NCBI RefSeq assembly: GCF_017115025.1
Contig: NZ_JABXKM010000052.1
Coordinates: forward strand, 1-39,839
DNA length: 39,839 nt
Reading direction: 5' to 3'
DNA from: Nostoc sp. NOS(2021)
Lineage (GTDB): Bacteria; Cyanobacteriota; Cyanobacteriia; Cyanobacteriales; Nostocaceae
Shown here: one piece after another, positions 9,038 through 16,857 of the stretch
Numbering within the stretch: the first letter of the stretch is position 1
Layout: every line of letters starts with the position of its first letter
Translations under genes and position numbers: made by a program
Notes under the pieces: model-generated
Told to the model about the DNA's origin: nothing
The model's input: the letters and a program-made list of their open reading frames with translations, nothing else
Databases searched by the model: none

Positions 9038-9141
9038 GAAACCGCGTCTACACGAGGTAAAACCCACATGCATAGGTTTCAAAACCTCAATTTTTCCTTA
9101 GTCCGCGGAGGCGGACGAGAGTTTGTGTAGCCGCGAATTTC
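9038..9141. repeat. 104-bp palindromic repeat element
   Basis: Ends GAAACCGCGTCTACAC (9038-9053) and GTGTAGCCGCGAATTTC (9125-9141) are near-complementary. The interior contains AGGTTTCAAAACCT and TCCGCGGAGGCGGA palindromes. This layout is that of a small non-autonomous repeat of the kind dispersed in Nostoc genomes. Confidence 0.65.
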
Positions 9142-9653
9142 ATGAGACTGTTGGCAAACAAGTGAGGGGTCTTACCCCCAGGAGCCGGATTGATTGGAAA
9201 TACGCATTGGGACTGGAAATCACTGATAGCGGTTTTGATTACTCAGTATTAAGTGAATTTGGCAGTTGATTAATTGCTTGCGGGCGAGAAAGCGACGGGA
9301 GCAATGCGATCGCTTAAGTGAAAGCTGTCTAAACCTTGGATGCTGTAAGGCGTTGAGCATTTAAAGTGATGCGATCGCAGGAGATGTAACTATTACCATC
9401 AAGTACCGCTTATACTTTCCTTATCAGCAATCCCCCCTGCCACATGGACATTTCAACAAAACACCCAGACACCAGAAAAGAACTGATTAATCAGCGTTTC
9501 AGGCGATAACGTTAATGGGAGCAATGCGATCGCCCTTAAAGGAACGCTGTTTCCCATTTTCGATGGCTGAAACCCTCATTTTTACGTCAGTTTCCGAAAG
9601 TTTGTGATTTACTGAGACTAATCAAAAGAGGTATTCGTGAACACCTCTTTTTT
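9142..9653 (+). other. gene-free stretch ending in a terminator; possible ncRNA
   Basis: No coding frame is supported here. A motif GGGAGCAATGCGATCGC...TTAA...GCTGT occurs twice, at 9297-9328 and 9517-9550. The second copy lies within a potential hairpin (CAGCGTTTC at 9492-9500 with GGAACGCTG at 9541-9549). The stretch ends in a strong terminator at 9624-9653, although no plus-strand gene precedes it. Together these suggest a structured plus-strand transcript. It does not match tmRNA, RNase P RNA or other RNAs I recognise. Confidence 0.35.
9624..9653 (+). terminator. strong Rho-independent terminator
   Basis: AAAAGAGGT (9624-9632) pairs perfectly with ACCTCTTTT (9643-9651) around a 10-base loop and is followed by further T residues. 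No plus-strand gene lies within the preceding 1.9 kb. Confidence 0.75.
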
Positions 9654-9876
9654 GTCCAAAGTCCAAAATATGACTTTAGTCATACTGAAATTATGACTTT
9701 ATTCCACTGTCTATTCTAATTTAGTATTTTAAACTAAAAGTAATACAGCAAACCAATTAAATCGTGTAACAAGCCAAACTTACTATAATCATAAAGATTA
9801 GGTAAGAATATATGTTCACAAATTATTGATAAATGCCGTATAACAATCAAGCAAATTAATTGATGGAAATTTGAAT

Positions 9877-10119
9877 ATGAAACGTATTCTATTAGGTGCA
9901 TTACTTGCTCTCCCATTTGCAATTTCTTCCTTACCATCACAGGCATCGGCAGCAGAAATCATTGTCAGACCCAACATCCATAACGTTGCTGTTGTGCATA
10001 AACCTCTTCTTGCCCGATATCAACGGAAGTTAATTCCTGCACATTGGGAAACAGTACGACGCGGTAAAAGGTGGGTTAAGGTTCGAGTTCCTGCTCATTA
10101 TGTAAATGTAAGAGCTTAA
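9877..10119 (+). CDS. small exported basic protein
   Basis: An 80-residue protein with a clear Sec signal peptide: KR, then a hydrophobic stretch (ILLGALLALPFAISSLPS) and a probable AQA-type cleavage at ASA|AEI. The mature part (about 55 residues) is rich in Arg, Lys, His and Trp, with LIPAHWETVRRGKRWVKV. It resembles the short extracytoplasmic cyanobacterial proteins with HWExVRRGxRWV motifs, function unknown. ATG 9877 is preferred over TTG 9871. A perfect 17-bp hairpin follows the stop. Confidence 0.75.
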   Translation: MKRILLGALLALPFAISSLPSQASAAEIIVRPNIHNVAVVHKPLLARYQRKLIPAHWETVRRGKRWVKVRVPAHYVNVRA

Positions 10120-10127
10120 TATCTCTA

Positions 10128-10166
10128 ATAGGGACTAACAAACCTACTTGGTTTGTTAGTCCCTAT
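10128..10166 (+). terminator. perfect 17-bp hairpin after the small exported protein
   Basis: ATAGGGACTAACAAACC (10128-10144) and its exact complement (10150-10166) flank a 5-base loop, eight bases past the stop codon. A weak T-run follows. It separates this gene from the esterase gene 58 bp further on. Confidence 0.75.
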
Positions 10167-10224
10167 TTAAGTAAAAATTTGCAGGTAAATAAGACTTATA
10201 AATAATCAAGTCAATATAATTAAC

Positions 10225-11166
10225 ATGAATATATATCATAAATTTCGATTTTTTCAAAAAACTCTTATATTTTTACTTACAATTACTTTAGTGACAGCCT
10301 GCGGTTCCATCCAGGCTGAAGAAAAAAATATAGCTAAAGAAAAAATCGTGAGTGGTGATAATTATGGAGAGTTAAATGACCAAGGAAAGTTACGTACTTA
10401 CTATTTTTACACTCCAAAATCTTATAATCCAGACCGCCCGATGCCGTTAGTTTTAGTGTTTCATGGGGATGATGGTAGTGGTCGGTCTATAAGTAATGTG
10501 ACTCACTTCAATGAATTAGCAGATCAAAAAGGATTTATTGTTGTTTATCCAGATGGAATTGACCAAAAATGGAGCCTTAGAGGTAACGCTCAAGGAAGAG
10601 TAGATGATGTTTTGTTTGTCAGTGCTTTGATTGATCATCTTCAGCAGCAAATCAATATTGATAGTCATAAAGTTTATGCCACCGGTTTTTCTAGAGGTGG
10701 AATACTTACGCAAGCACTGGCTTGTAAGTTACCTGATAAAATTGCTGGTTTTGCATCAGTTGCTGGTTCGCTCCCAGTTAGACTCAAACCGAATTGCCAG
10801 CCTAAAACTCCCATATCGATGTTAATGATTAACGGTACAAACGATCACGATGTACTTTATGAAGGTGATGATCATACTCAACGAGGAGCGCTGGTTTCGA
10901 TCTCAGACATGGTAGATTTTTGGCGATCGCATGATCAATGTATCTCATCGAATCAATCTCCGCAGTTTTCTGAAGATCAAGTGAAAACCTCTCTCTACAC
11001 AGGTTGTAGTGGCAACTCAGAAGTCTGGCAGCTAGCGGTAGTAAACGGTGGACATTTCTGGCCTGGTGGTTCTTCAACTGACGAGAGCCTAAATAAATTC
11101 AATGCTAAACTGGGCCTGAACGCCAGTGAAACAATTTGGGACTTTTTTCAACGTCACAGTCAGTAG
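10225..11166 (+). CDS. polyhydroxybutyrate depolymerase/feruloyl-esterase-type lipoprotein
   Basis: A 313-residue alpha/beta hydrolase of the LpqC/PHB-depolymerase-like esterase family (COG3509). The N-terminus is a lipoprotein signal with lipobox LVTAC (Cys26), so the enzyme is probably anchored in a membrane and acts outside the cytosol. LVLVFHGDDGSGRS forms the oxyanion region. The nucleophile elbow is GFSRGG. An acid residue is likely in MINGTNDHDVLY, and the catalytic His in VVNGGHFWPGG. Such enzymes cleave ester bonds in short polyesters or plant phenolic esters; the substrate here is unknown. The DNA is AT-rich compared with xylB. Confidence 0.8.
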   Translation: MNIYHKFRFFQKTLIFLLTITLVTACGSIQAEEKNIAKEKIVSGDNYGELNDQGKLRTYYFYTPKSYNPDRPMPLVLVFHGDDGSGRSISNVTHFNELADQKGFIVVYPDGIDQKWSLRGNAQGRVDDVLFVSALIDHLQQQINIDSHKVYATGFSRGGILTQALACKLPDKIAGFASVAGSLPVRLKPNCQPKTPISMLMINGTNDHDVLYEGDDHTQRGALVSISDMVDFWRSHDQCISSNQSPQFSEDQVKTSLYTGCSGNSEVWQLAVVNGGHFWPGGSSTDESLNKFNAKLGLNASETIWDFFQRHSQ

Positions 11167-11398
11167 ACCGATCTACAGTCTCATTTCGACATCACACAAA
11201 TATTTTGTGACCTAAACGACTCTAACTCCTAACTCCTAACTCAGGGCTATTTCGTTCTAGACAGAAAACGCCCAGAACTGAAGTTCAGCGGCTCATAGCT
11301 AAAGTCCGCTGACATCTTGCACCATTCTCAACAAGCAGGGTTGCGCTGGTGGTCAAAATCTGAAAAAAAGGGCGTAGAAAGAAATTCATTGAAGGTTT

Positions 11399-11647
11399 AT
11401 GCTAAACCTCCTTAGTTACGCCCAAAGTTTAGTTTATACTCTGGTGTCCTTGATGCCTAGTCGCTACCAACAGAACAGTCTACAAACACTATTAGAACTA
11501 TTTCTGCAAGCAAGTGGGCGATCGTTACCTGAACACAGTCAGACCCTTTCAGCAAGTGCCCTCAGCCGCTTCCTTAATAAGTACCAATGGTCATGTCGTG
11601 CCAGAGAATGGTGCAAGATATCAGTTTCAACGCACTTTAGCTATTAG
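11399..11647 (+). pseudogene. N-terminal fragment of a DDE transposase
   Basis: An 82-codon frame reads LVSLMPSRYQQNSLQTLLEL and later SASALSRFLNKYQWS. This resembles the N-terminus of IS4/IS701-type transposases common in Nostoc. After ...KYQWS the resemblance ends, and the frame stops 19 codons later; no catalytic domain follows. This is an insertion-sequence remnant. The ends of the original IS are not recognisable. DNA upstream (11260-11330) carries a dispersed palindrome, with GAAGTTCAGCGGCTCATAGC then TAAAGTCCGCTG. Confidence 0.6.
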
Positions 11648-11784
11648 CCCGCAATTTATTGCAGGGCGGGAAACCAACGCAAAACCGAGATTTTAGGGAT
11701 GGGGTTTTACCCATCGTCAATTGACCAACAATATCTTTCCAATCGCTAAGGCATGAAATAACTATTACCAACTCATCTAAATAA

Positions 11785-12030
11785 ATGCGTACAACCCTCA
11801 CAACAATAGGACTTACGCAAAACCACACGCTGTAGGGGCAATTCATGAATTGCCCCTACCAGAAAATCACTCTTTTCGGCTATTGTTTGCGTAAGTCCTG
11901 AACAACAGGCACATCTCTGCTAACTAACACCGCCCGTGAACTGAACAAAAAAGCCGCATCAGTTACAGATGAAGAACTCCAGCAATTAAGTCACTTGCTC
12001 TGTCATTTAATTTCAGATTTTGGATTTTAG
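11785..12030 (+). pseudogene. CARF-like CRISPR-accessory protein relic split by a MITE
   Basis: If the 95-bp element at 11807-11901 and one copy of its ACAA duplication are removed, one frame runs from ATG 11785: MRTTLTTTGTSLLTN, then ARELNKKAASVTDEELQQL, then a short tail to TAG 12028. The T-x-G-T-S-L-L-T-N start is characteristic of CARF-type proteins (Csm6/Csx1 and the APE2256-like family), which sense cyclic oligoadenylates in type III CRISPR systems. Only about 50 codons remain, so it is dead. No cas gene or array is nearby. Family assignment rests on a short stretch. Confidence 0.5.
11807..11901. mobile_element. 95-bp MITE with GGACTTACGCAAA ends
   Basis: Terminal inverted repeats TAGGACTTACGCAAA and TTTGCGTAAGTCCTGA bound a 95-bp element. 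Identical ACAA tetramers flank it (11803-11806 and 11902-11905), as expected for target duplication. Inside is a perfect palindrome, GTAGGGGCAATTC then ATGAATTGCCCCTAC. It has no coding capacity and must have been moved in trans. Confidence 0.8.
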
Positions 12031-12111
12031 ATTTATTCTCGCGTTTAAATTCGCTTGCTCTAGACCTTTTTAAATTTTGAATCTTCAATTCCATTATCCA
12101 AAATTTAAAAT

Positions 12112-12246
12112 CTAAAATTCGGTAAGGGATTGGGCTGTCGCAATGATCCCAAATGATGGAATAGTGGCAGTAACAATTGAACTGATAGCAATTAGCACAA
12201 CCACCATGACAATGAGCGATCGCAGGTAGCGCACGTTAAATACCAT
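12112..12246 (-). CDS. putative small membrane peptide
   Basis: A 44-residue frame starting MVFNVRYLRSLIVMVVVLIA has a basic N-terminus and one strong hydrophobic segment (about residues 11-25), ending in ATAQSLTEF. It could be a small membrane protein or an unprocessed leader-like peptide. No good ribosome binding site is seen before ATG 12246, and no family is recognised, so this may be chance. Confidence 0.3.
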   Translation of the reverse strand: MVFNVRYLRSLIVMVVVLIAISSIVTATIPSFGIIATAQSLTEF

Positions 12247-12644
12247 ACTTAGCTTTACGAAATTATACTCAAAGATGATTTTTGGGTACATTAAGTAAGG
12301 GAAATATTACTGTGATTTTTAAAGGTTTTTATATATGTAAATGGTTCATTTCAGAGGATCTACGGTAACAATAACCAAAGCGATCGCGGTACTTTAATTT
12401 CAATAAATCTTACATTATCAGGTTAAAAAACTCAGAAAGGATGACAGATACAGGATGTAGAAGCTCCAAATGCTACTCAATCCTAGCCTACGGCTAGTAC
12501 GGAAAAACTCTGACGAACGCCGAACGTGTTCTCATGAAGAGTATGAAAAGCCACCCTCTAGGCATCTGCATGTCTACAGAGTTTTTAGGCTAAAAACCTC
12601 TTCCTTCGGGCTTTGGTGAAGACTTGTGCAGTGTATAGGTTTTG
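12247..12644. other. leader region of the ethylene-receptor-like operon
   Basis: No gene seen. The interval holds the promoter and a long 5' leader of the two-gene signalling operon. Near the end are short local palindromes (CCTAGCCTACGGCTAG at about 12482-12497) of unknown meaning. Confidence 0.4.
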
Positions 12645-14618
12645 ATGATGGAATTTTTAAATAATTTTTTCTCTACTAGCCAGTTTATTCCCCACGGACA
12701 TTGCTACCTCTGGAAACCAGGATTGGTGTGGTTGCATCTGGTTTCAGATGTGTTAACTGGACTTGCTTATTATTCAATTCCAGTGATGTTGGTTTATTTT
12801 GTCCGTAAACGGCGAGATATGCCTTTCGGCTGGATATTCCTGATGTTTGGCACATTTATCGTTGCTTGTGGCACAACCCATTTAATGGATGTGTGGACGC
12901 TTTGGTATCCTACCTATTGGCTATCAGGGTTAATTAAAGCTATTACCGCTTTTGTCTCCGTATTGACGGCCATAGAACTTGTGCCATTAATACCCCAAGC
13001 ACTGGCTCTACCGAGTCCTGCCCAAGTAGAGGCTGCAAATTACCAACTAGCAAAGGAAGTTGCTGAACGTATACGGACTGAAGAAGTGTTGAGGGAAAGT
13101 GACCAACGCTGGCAATTAGCTTTGCGCGGCAATAATGATGGAATTTGGGACTGGAATGTTAAAACTAATGAAGTTTTCTTCTCACCTCGCTGGAAGGAAA
13201 TGCTTGGTTACGAAGACCACGAAATTTCTAACAATTTAGATGAAAGGGTGACACGAGTGCATCCGCATGATCTTGAATGGGTGACACAAGCAGTTCAAGA
13301 TCACTTTGCTCAGAAAACACCGTTTTATACTACCGAGCATCGAGTTTTATGTAAAGACGGCACTTACAAATGGATTTTGGATCGAGGTCAAGCATTGTGG
13401 GATGAAGATGCTAATGTAGTGAGGATGGCAGGCTCACATACGGATATTACTGAGCGCAAGCAAGCAGAGGAGGCATTAAGTAGCCTACTTAACCAACTAG
13501 AAAGCAAGGTTGAGGAACGGACAGCAGAGTTAACAAGAATCAATCAATCACTACAGGCAGAAATTATTGAGCGCCAGCGAATAGAAGAAGCATTGCGGGA
13601 AAGCGAACAGCGATTTCGTGCTGCATTCCATCAAGCTGCTGTTGGCATCGCCCATGTAGCAATAGATGGAAGGTGGTTGTTAGTTAATCAGAAGCTTTGC
13701 GATATTCTCGGTTATATACCCGAAGAACTACAGTTGCTAACTTTCCAAGATATTACTCACCCAGATGATCTTAACGCCGACCTGAAATACATTGACCAGA
13801 TTTTAGCAGATAATATTCAAACTTATTCGATAGAAAAGCGCTATTTCTGCAAAGATAGTTCCATAGTTTGGGTTCATCTCACCGTGTCTTTAATGCGCGA
13901 ACCTAGTGGAGAGCCAAAGTATTTTATTTCTGTGATCGAAGACATTAGCGAACGGCAAGCCGCGCTGCGCGATCGCAAGCAGTGGGAGGAGCAAATTCAA
14001 GCATCACTCTTAGAAAAAGAGGTGTTATTAAAAGAGATTTACCATCGCGTCAAAAATAATTTACAGGTTATTTCCAGTCTGCTAAACTTGCAATCTGCTT
14101 ATATCAAAGACGAACACGATTTGGCAATATTCCGACAAAGCCAGCAGCGAATTGCATCAATGGCTCTAGTTCACGAAAAATTGTATCAGTCTCACGACTT
14201 AGCAAGGATTAATTTTGGTGAATATATTCGAGATTTAGTAGCAAGTTTATTTACTGCATACGAAGTCAATGAAGATGCGATCGCTCTGAGAATAAATATC
14301 GAGGATCAAGTTTTTCTCGGCTTAGATACAGCAATTCCTTGTAGCTTAATTATCCATGAGCTTGTATCCAATTGTTTGAAATATGCATTTCCAGGAGATA
14401 GAAATGGTACAATTTATATCGAGATTAAAAAAAAGAATGACAATCAGATTACACTTATAGTTAGTGATGATGGAATTGGTTTACCAGCAAATTTTAATTT
14501 CAAAAAGATCGCCTCTTTAGGCTGGCAGTTAGTAGATGCTTTAACCAATCAACTTTCAGGAAATCTCAATATCCAAGGTACTATGGGAGTAGAATGTCAG
14601 GTGACATTTACAATATAA
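12645..14618 (+). CDS. ethylene-receptor-like sensor histidine kinase
   Basis: A 657-residue membrane kinase. Residues 30-115 form a three-helix ethylene-binding domain like plant ETR1 and Synechocystis slr1212. They include [18 protein letters not shown] and [17 protein letters not shown], conserving the Asp (about residue 35) and the Cu(I)-ligating Cys and His (about 75 and 79). Two PAS/PAC modules follow (about 155-275 and 320-440), with short coiled linkers. The kinase core is of the HisKA_2 type ([19 protein letters not shown], His about 467) with a HATPase domain ([23 protein letters not shown]). Unlike slr1212 there is no bilin-binding GAF domain. It probably perceives ethylene at the membrane. 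The ATG at 12645 is taken; TTG 12642 and ATG 12648 adjoin it. Confidence 0.9.
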   Translation: MMEFLNNFFSTSQFIPHGHCYLWKPGLVWLHLVSDVLTGLAYYSIPVMLVYFVRKRRDMPFGWIFLMFGTFIVACGTTHLMDVWTLWYPTYWLSGLIKAITAFVSVLTAIELVPLIPQALALPSPAQVEAANYQLAKEVAERIRTEEVLRESDQRWQLALRGNNDGIWDWNVKTNEVFFSPRWKEMLGYEDHEISNNLDERVTRVHPHDLEWVTQAVQDHFAQKTPFYTTEHRVLCKDGTYKWILDRGQALWDEDANVVRMAGSHTDITERKQAEEALSSLLNQLESKVEERTAELTRINQSLQAEIIERQRIEEALRESEQRFRAAFHQAAVGIAHVAIDGRWLLVNQKLCDILGYIPEELQLLTFQDITHPDDLNADLKYIDQILADNIQTYSIEKRYFCKDSSIVWVHLTVSLMREPSGEPKYFISVIEDISERQAALRDRKQWEEQIQASLLEKEVLLKEIYHRVKNNLQVISSLLNLQSAYIKDEHDLAIFRQSQQRIASMALVHEKLYQSHDLARINFGEYIRDLVASLFTAYEVNEDAIALRINIEDQVFLGLDTAIPCSLIIHELVSNCLKYAFPGDRNGTIYIEIKKKNDNQITLIVSDDGIGLPANFNFKKIASLGWQLVDALTNQLSGNLNIQGTMGVECQVTFTI

Positions 14619-14630
14619 AATAACTCAAAT

Positions 14631-16145
14631 ATGACAAACGCGAAAATTTTAGTTGTGGAAGATGAAGCTATTGTTGCTAAAGATTTACAGTATCGACTTA
14701 TAAAATTTGGTTACACGGTTCCTGCTATCGCTTCTTCAGGAGAAGAAGCAATTAATAAAGCAGTAGAAATATCCCCAGATTTAGTGCTAATGGATATTAA
14801 ACTCAAAGGGTCAATGGACGGGATAGAAGCTGCCCAAGAAATCTATAAGCGTTTGGATATTCCAGTAATTTATTTGACTGCTTATGCAGATGAAAACACA
14901 TTAGAACGAGCCAAAATAACTGAGCCGTTTGGCTACCTACTCAAACCTTTTAAAGAAAGAGAACTACAAATAAATATCGAAATAACCCTAACTAAACATG
15001 GTTTAGAAAGGCAATTAAAAGTAAATAAAAAATGGCTGGATGCACTTTTAAGAAGTATCAGCGATGGTGTGATTGCTAGCGATCTGCAAGAATTGGTAAT
15101 TTTTATGAATCCTGTTGCTGAAAATCTGACTGGATGGAAACAAGAAGAAGCTTGTGGCAAAAATTCATCAAAAGTATTCAATATTGCCAATGCAGAAACT
15201 CATAACCCGATTGAAAGTCCGATCATCAAAGTCCTTCAAGATGGTATAATCGTCAGTCTCCCAGCAGAAACCATTTTGATTGCTAAAGATGGTGTAGAAA
15301 TACCAATTGATGACAGCGCTGCACCAATTAAAGATGACAAAGATAATATGATAGGTGCTGTGTTAGTTTTTCGAGATATTACTGAGCGCAAACGAGCGGT
15401 TGAGGCGCGTCAAAAGCAAATTGAGCAAGAGCAACTTGTGGTGCAATGGGAGGAGATAAATCAACTCAAAAATGACTTTTTGAATTTAGTTTCCCATGAA
15501 CTGCGATCACCTCTGAGTAATATGAAGGTAATGATTCAAATGATCCAATTATCTACTAGTGCTGAGGAAGCTCAACGTTATCTAGAACTGATGGAATCCG
15601 AGTGCGATCGCGAGCTAGGATTAATTAACTATCTACTAGACTTACAACGCCTGGAAAGCTCATCCTATGCAATTATAACACCTGATGCGTTGCTCTTACA
15701 ACAGTGGTTACTTTGGGTGATTGAGCCATTTGAAATCCGTGTCCAAGAACATCAGCAAACTCTACATCTGAATCTGCCTTCAAATCTCCCGTCGCTGTTC
15801 TCAGATGGCATTAGCTTAGAACGAATCTTAGTAGAATTGCTCAATAACGCCTGTAAATACACACCTGTGGGTGGTGAAATTATCCTAAGTGTAAGCTACA
15901 ATTCGTCGGAAACACCTGCAAAAACTATTATTACTACCAGTAATTCAGCAGAAATTCCGGTAACAGAGTTATCACGAATCTTTGAGAAATTTTATCGCGT
16001 TCCCAATGCAGACATCTGGAATCAAGGTGGTTCGGGATTAGGTTTACCTATAGTACAGAAATTAGTCGAACAACTGCAAGGAAACATTCAAGTAGAAAGT
16101 GGCAATGGATGGACAACATTCACCCTCACATTAACTGATTTATAG
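14631..16145 (+). CDS. response regulator-PAS-histidine kinase hybrid
   Basis: A 504-residue cytosolic protein. The N-terminal receiver domain (1-120) has Asp10/Asp11, phospho-acceptor Asp55 in LVLMDIKLKG and Lys106. A PAS/PAC module spans about 132-255, ending FRDITERKRA. A coiled linker leads to a HisKA domain with His289 (NDFLNLVSHELRSPLSNM) and a HATPase with LLNNACKYTP, FEKFYRVP and GGSGLGLPIVQKLV. It starts 12 bp after the ethylene-receptor-like kinase, so the two are one operon. The receiver is the likely acceptor of phosphate from that kinase, passing the signal through its own kinase domain. No DNA-binding output is encoded here, so a further regulator elsewhere is expected. Confidence 0.9.
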   Translation: MTNAKILVVEDEAIVAKDLQYRLIKFGYTVPAIASSGEEAINKAVEISPDLVLMDIKLKGSMDGIEAAQEIYKRLDIPVIYLTAYADENTLERAKITEPFGYLLKPFKERELQINIEITLTKHGLERQLKVNKKWLDALLRSISDGVIASDLQELVIFMNPVAENLTGWKQEEACGKNSSKVFNIANAETHNPIESPIIKVLQDGIIVSLPAETILIAKDGVEIPIDDSAAPIKDDKDNMIGAVLVFRDITERKRAVEARQKQIEQEQLVVQWEEINQLKNDFLNLVSHELRSPLSNMKVMIQMIQLSTSAEEAQRYLELMESECDRELGLINYLLDLQRLESSSYAIITPDALLLQQWLLWVIEPFEIRVQEHQQTLHLNLPSNLPSLFSDGISLERILVELLNNACKYTPVGGEIILSVSYNSSETPAKTIITTSNSAEIPVTELSRIFEKFYRVPNADIWNQGGSGLGLPIVQKLVEQLQGNIQVESGNGWTTFTLTLTDL

Positions 16146-16212
16146 GTTTTTGAATTCTATTAAAATTTAATTAAATTTTTACTACAGATACGTTAAGGGG
16201 CGTATACATGTA

Positions 16213-16314
16213 CATTGGTGTCAACTTAAGCCCAAATCTCTTTAAAATCTCGTTTCCAGCCAGAGGCTGGAAACGAGGTTTGAAAAAGGGTTTTGCCTTA
16301 AGTTGACACCAATG
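16213..16314. repeat. 102-bp foldback element
   Basis: Perfect 18-bp inverted ends CATTGGTGTCAACTTAAG (16213-16230) and their complement (16297-16314) enclose a second perfect stem, CTCGTTTCCAGCC (16249-16261) with GGCTGGAAACGAG (16265-16277), loop AGA. This is a small palindromic mobile-type repeat that may also terminate transcription from the signalling operon ending 67 bp upstream. Confidence 0.7.
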
Positions 16315-16380
16315 AGCATTGCTGTGCCCCTACGAACCTATCTCTATCATTATTAGTAAAACGGTATCAGTCCTTACTAG

Positions 16381-16527
16381 GAACCAAGCCAGCAGGGAGA
16401 GGAACTTTGGTGTCAGCCAAAAGTGGGGTTAGGTGCTTTATCTTATGGGCAGTTCCACGGACGTGATATTAGTCCTCATCTAGAGATAGATAAGTGGCGC
16501 AGGTACATCAATAGCTACAATAGCTAA
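16381..16527 (+). pseudogene. possible C-terminal gene relic
   Basis: A 48-codon frame without a start codon, following an in-frame TAG, reads through GLGALSYGQFHGRDISPHLE and ends WRRYINSYNS before TAA. The composition is protein-like, but no family is recognised. It may be the tail of a gene lost by insertion of the flanking repeats, or chance. Confidence 0.25.
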
Positions 16528-16636
16528 AAGTAAACTCCCACTTACTAATTACTTTGTCGAAAAAGTTGACACAGGTAGTCTTTTCGTACTATAGTATACT
16601 ACAAATGTAATAAGTTAGATTAAAAAGACTTCCTAA

Positions 16637-16737
16637 CTAGTACAGCTTGGCGTAAATCCAGCTACCATCCCAATTAACTAGACAAGAGACTTAAGCCTCT
16701 TGTTAAAGGTAGGCAAACTGACGCTAGAGTGTACTAG
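16637..16737. repeat. CTAGTACA-bounded repeat element, copy A
   Basis: A 101-bp element with perfect 8-bp inverted ends CTAGTACA / TGTACTAG. It contains the core TGTTAAAGGTAGGCAAACTG at 16701-16720 plus ACGC. A second copy in the same orientation is at 26858-26957. In copy A the middle folds as ACAAGAG-ACTTAAGC-CTCTTGT. The layout is that of a non-autonomous transposable repeat or a mobile small RNA-like sequence. Confidence 0.75.
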
Positions 16738-16857
16738 TACAGCACGGTGGAAATAAAATTACCATTTGTACGCAGTTAGTTTATATTACGAGAAAACTTT
16801 TTCAAAATCTCCTACTTCACACAAAATAACTCGACTAACGCTGTATAACTAACAAAT

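Noticed and set aside
9142..9653. tmRNA or RNase P RNA
   Set aside because: The conserved sequence blocks of these RNAs that I would recognise are absent.
11514..11696. 60-codon ORF after the transposase fragment
   Set aside because: It is a frame-shifted reading of the same degenerate IS DNA with no recognisable protein.
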